A stretch of DNA of 64,000 nt from Tragulus kanchil (lineage: Eukaryota > Chordata > Mammalia > Artiodactyla > Tragulidae). Under the pieces are notes generated by a model. The model saw nothing but the letters and a program-made list of their open reading frames with translations. It was not told where the DNA came from and searched no databases. How positions within the stretch are numbered: the first letter of the stretch is position 1; the number at the start of each line of letters is the position of its first letter. Of the stretch, positions 60,845 to 64,000 are shown one piece after another. The translations under genes were made by a program, and so were the position numbers. The DNA lies in NCBI GenBank assembly GCA_022376925.1, contig JAIOJX010000025.1, forward strand, positions 100,715,608 to 100,779,607. Reading direction: 5' to 3'.

Positions 60845-60927
60845 TTGAGTTGGCCAAAATGTTCATTTGGGATTTCCCATAGGATGCAATGGAAAAATCC
60901 AAACAAACATTTTGGGCAACTCAATTC
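60845..60927 (+). mobile_element. Mariner-derived palindrome (hairpin)
   Basis: Arms of about 32 bp ('gagttggccaaaatgttcat' and 'acattttgggcaactc') pair at roughly 27 of 32 positions, around a 12-14 base loop. This is the ruminant short mariner palindrome. It can fold like a microRNA precursor (see findings). Left arm is single-copy; the right arm is repeated at 62004-62047. Confidence 0.75.
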
Positions 60928-61654
60928 TTTTTATTTTCACAGGGCTGTGAGTTATTCTCCACATTTTGGTACCTGAGCAGACTCTCTGCAGACTACCATA
61001 TGCTCCATCTATCCCCACTGTGAGCATCTGTTCCCAAGTTCCTTCTCAAATCTAGAAATATCCTGTATTCCCAGCCTTTAATTATGCTTCCTTGCTCATC
61101 TACTGGCTAGTAGACATCTCCCCTTGGAAGTTCCAACAGATCCTAAACTCATATTGATACCTCAGACCTGAGAGTTCTTCTGAGTTTTTCAATCTTACTT
61201 AATTTTGCTGTCACTTATCCAATTAGTAATATTAAACAAACAGAATAGGACAGAACAAATACTGAGTGCCATCATGTAGTTCTTATTCTTTCTTTTGCCC
61301 AGGATTCAATTAGTCAACAACCAACACTGATTCTATATTATTTTAAAGCCAACCCATCTACTCTATCCTTACCACAGATGCCTTAGTTTAAACTCTTAGC
61401 ATCTCTCAGACTCCAGTCTCATATTGCTCTCTCCAACTCTAGTCTCCCTCCTCACAATTCTTTCTTTACAGCACGGCCTGGATGATGTTACAAAACTCTA
61501 AGCTCATCATGCTATGTTCTCCTTTTCTCCTTAAGACACATTATGTTTCCAAATTGCCATAAAAATAAATTTCAATATCTATACCACTAAAAACATGAAT
61601 ATATGACCCAGACCCTTATAACTTATCCAAATTGATTTCCACCTTGTTTCCTAC

Positions 61655-61722
61655 ATATAAATACACATATATGTATGTATACATGTATATGTATACATAC
61701 ATATATGTGTGTGTGTATACGT
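61655..61722. repeat. TATG/TACA/TG-rich microsatellite, first copy
   Basis: Mixed ATGTAT, ATACAT and GTGTGT units. Copy 2 lies at 62776-62843, same length. Confidence 0.8.
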
Positions 61723-61777
61723 AGATTTTTATGTACAAAAATCCAGTCATAATAAGCACTTAAAGTGTCAAAGTGAA

Positions 61778-61933
61778 AGTCAATTGGCTCAGTCATGTCC
61801 AACTCTTTGTGACCCATGGATGAGTTATGGAATTCTTTAGGCAAGATTACTAGAGTGGGTAGCCTATCCCTTCTCCAGAGGATCTACCCAACCCAGGAAT
61901 CCAACCCAGGTCTTATTCTTTACCAGCTGAGCA
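61778..61933 (-). mobile_element. Bov-tA SINE, first copy
   Basis: 'ggctcagtcatgtccaactc', 'agagtgggtagcctatccct', 'acccaacccaggaatccaac' and 'tctttaccagctgagcatag': reverse Bov-tA with an internal deletion. Confidence 0.82.
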
Positions 61934-61940
61934 TAGAACA

Positions 61941-61981
61941 ACAGACTGGTTCCACATTGGGAAAGGAGTATGTCAAGTCTG
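61941..61981 (+). mobile_element. BovB piece, cut by the joint
   Basis: 'cagactggttccacattggg' to the joint is the first 40 bp of the BovB at 63062. Confidence 0.7.
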
Positions 61982-62775
61982 AATGCCTTATACCCAGGTC
62001 TTAGATGCAATGGAAAAATCCAAACAAACATTTTGGGCAACTCAATTCTTTTTATTTTCACAGGGCTGTGAGTTATTCTCCACATTTTGGTACCTGAGCA
62101 GACTCTCTGCAGACTACCATATGCTCCATCTATCCCCACTGTGAGCATCTGTTCCCAAGTTCCTTCTCAAATCTAGAAATATCCTGTATTCCCAGCCTTT
62201 AATTATGCTTCCTTGCTCATCTACTGGCTAGTAGACATCTCCCCTTGGAAGTTCCAACAGATCCTAAACTCATATTGATACCTCAGACCTGAGAGTTCTT
62301 CTGAGTTTTTCAATCTTACTTAATTTTGCTGTCACTTATCCAATTAGTAATATTAAACAAACAGAATAGGACAGAACAAATACTGAGTGCCATCATGTAG
62401 TTCTTATTCTTTCTTTTGCCCAGGATTCAATTAGTCAACAACCAACACTGATTCTATATTATTTTAAAGCCAACCCATCTACTCTATCCTTACCACAGAT
62501 GCCTTAGTTTAAACTCTTAGCATCTCTCAGACTCCAGTCTCATATTGCTCTCTCCAACTCTAGTCTCCCTCCTCACAATTCTTTCTTTACAGCACGGCCT
62601 GGATGATGTTACAAAACTCTAAGCTCATCATGCTATGTTCTCCTTTTCTCCTTAAGACACATTATGTTTCCAAATTGCCATAAAAATAAATTTCAATATC
62701 TATACCACTAAAAACATGAATATATGACCCAGACCCTTATAACTTATCCAAATTGATTTCCACCTTGTTTCCTAC

Positions 62776-62843
62776 ATATAAATACACATATATGTATGTA
62801 TACATGTATATGTATACATACATATATGTGTGTGTGTATACGT
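62776..62843. repeat. TATG/TACA/TG-rich microsatellite, second copy
   Basis: Same as 61655-61722. Confidence 0.8.
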
Positions 62844-62898
62844 AGATTTTTATGTACAAAAATCCAGTCATAATAAGCACTTAAAGTGTCAAAGTGAA

Positions 62899-63054
62899 AG
62901 TCAATTGGCTCAGTCATGTCCAACTCTTTGTGACCCATGGATGAGTTATGGAATTCTTTAGGCAAGATTACTAGAGTGGGTAGCCTATCCCTTCTCCAGA
63001 GGATCTACCCAACCCAGGAATCCAACCCAGGTCTTATTCTTTACCAGCTGAGCA
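62899..63054 (-). mobile_element. Bov-tA SINE, second copy
   Basis: Copy of 61778-61933 at offset 1121. Confidence 0.82.
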
Positions 63055-63061
63055 TAGAACA

Positions 63062-63617
63062 ACAGACTGGTTCCACATTGGGAAAGGAGTATGTCAAGTC
63101 TGTTTATTGGTCACCCTGCTTATTTAACTTATATGCAGAGTACATCATGTGACATGCTGGCCTGGAAGAAGCACAAGCTCGAGTCAAGATTGCTGGGAAA
63201 AATATCAATAACCTTAGATATGCAGATGACACCAGTCTTAAGGCAAAAAACGAAGAGGAACTAAAGAGCATCTTGATGAATGTGAAAGAGAAGAGTGAAA
63301 AACCTGGCTTAAAACTCAACACTCAAGAAACAAAATCATGGCATTTGGTCCCATCAATACATGGCAAGCAGATGCCAAAAATGGGTACAGTGACAGAGTT
63401 TATTTTCTTGGACTCCAAAATGGCTGCAGATGGTGACTGCAGCAAGGTGAATCAAAAGACACTTGTTCCTTGGAATAAAAACCATGACAAACCTAGACAG
63501 CATATTGAAAAGCAGAGACACTACATCAAAAGTCTGTATAGTCAAAGCTATGGCTTTCCCAGTAGTCATGTATGGATGTGGGAACTGGACCATAAAGAAG
63601 GCTGTGAGTTAAATTGA
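63062..63617 (+). pseudogene. BovB reverse transcriptase fragment, inactivated
   Basis: The frame encodes TGSTLGKEYVKS, NLYAEYIM, then a TGA stop at 63150-63152, and resumes with LRYADDTSLKAKNEEEL and KPGLKLN up to 63617. The catalytic YADD (codons at 63218-63229) is intact, but the stop and a frameshift after about 63605 (the IDAFELWFWRRL block lies in another frame) make it inactive. Endonuclease is missing. Confidence 0.88.
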
Positions 63618-63998
63618 TGCCTTTGAACTGTGGTTTTGGAGAAGACTCTTGAAAGTCCCTCGAACTGCAAGGAGACCAAACCAGTCAATACTACAAAGAA
63701 AAAAAAATCCACTCTGAATATTCATTGGAAGGACTGATGCCAAGGCTGAAGCTCCAATACTTTGGCCACCTGATGCAAAGAGATGACTCATTAGAAAAGA
63801 GCCTGATGTTGAGAAAAATAGAAGGCAGAAGGAAAAGGGGATGACAGAGGATAAGATGGTTGGATGGCATCACTGAGTCAATGGACATAAGTTTGAGCAG
63901 GCTCTGGGAGATGATGAAGGACAGGGAAGCCTGGCATGCTGCAGCTCATGGGGTCACAAAGAGTCAGTCACAACTGACTGAACTGAACTGAACTGAAA
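63062..63998 (+). mobile_element. BovB LINE 3' portion with (ACTGA)n tail
   Basis: Forward BovB from inside the reverse transcriptase to the terminal tail 'ctgaactgaactgaactgaa' at the window edge. About 0.94 kb, 5' truncated. Antisense ORFs at 63354-63888 are by-products. Confidence 0.93.
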
Positions 63999-64000
63999 AG

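Larger units (their letters stand above)
60883..63102. repeat. Direct repeat pair 18 (60883-61981 and 62004-63102)
   Basis: Offset is exactly 1121, no difference found. Copy 2 starts in the middle of the mariner hairpin and copy 1 ends in the BovB that follows at 63062. The filler 61982-62003 includes 'acccaggtctta', which also occurs at 61904, about 75 bp inside the end of copy 1. Confidence 0.95.

Noticed and set aside
63218..63229. Intact YADD as a live reverse transcriptase
   Set aside because: A stop upstream at 63150, a downstream frameshift and the missing endonuclease make this a dead BovB fragment.

Overview
The window is nuclear DNA from a ruminant mammal. The evidence is the repeat content: BovB (RTE-type) LINEs with their (ACTGA)n 3' tails, Bov-tA/Bov-A2 SINEs, L1 elements with a ruminant-type 3' UTR, CHR-type tRNA-derived SINEs, and older MIR, L1, LTR and mariner remnants. 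The CHR-type SINEs are GC-rich, keep many CpGs and have clean target-site duplications, so that family was active fairly late in this lineage. I cannot name the species. I see no protein-coding exon, functional tRNA, rRNA, CRISPR or operon. Every long ORF that I recognise lies in a transposable element. The window reads as AT-rich, gene-poor intergenic or deep intronic sequence.

The dominant structure is not a gene. There are 18 direct repeats, each a nearly identical pair of adjacent copies with a period of about 1.08-1.18 kb, scattered every 1-7 kb from end to end. The copies meet near 67 (first copy mostly outside the window), 3009, 10354, 12670, 15868, 21612, 23438, 26925, 33017, 38340, 41062, 43018, 45593, 48231, 51698, 56296, 58367 and 61993. 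Together they add roughly 20 kb, so the underlying unique sequence is probably about 44 kb. Copies differ mainly by homopolymer-length indels. Several joints hold 10-50 bp of degraded sequence that resembles either the true flank or a piece lying a few tens of bases inside the repeat. Microsatellites are the same length in both copies. This pattern fits unmerged contig overlaps or faulty gap closure in a long-read assembly far better than biology, but it needs raw reads to settle.

Layout: 0-5 kb, L1 3' UTR, an ancient MaLR-like element, BovB tail and MIR. 5-9 kb, mostly unrecognised with one CHR-type SINE. 9-17 kb, two duplications around a BovB LINE (reverse strand) into which a 5'-truncated L1 has inserted; this carries the longest ORF (254 codons, L1 ORF2 C-terminus). 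17-25 kb, CHR-type SINE, Bov-A2, MIR and Bov-tA. 25-31 kb, LTR remnants, including a tail-to-tail pair of one LTR family. 31-40 kb, BovB, Bov-tA, a mariner-like remnant, an (AC)n tract and SINEs. 40-44 kb, a young CHR-type SINE and a solo class I-like LTR, both multiplied by the duplications. 44-60 kb, largely unrecognised DNA with MIR, L1, Bov-tA and a (TATC)n tract. 60-64 kb, a mariner-derived hairpin, Bov-tA and a 3' BovB LINE whose tail ends at the window edge.

There is no gene network to describe. The biology here is layered transposon insertion, on top of which sits a probable assembly stutter.
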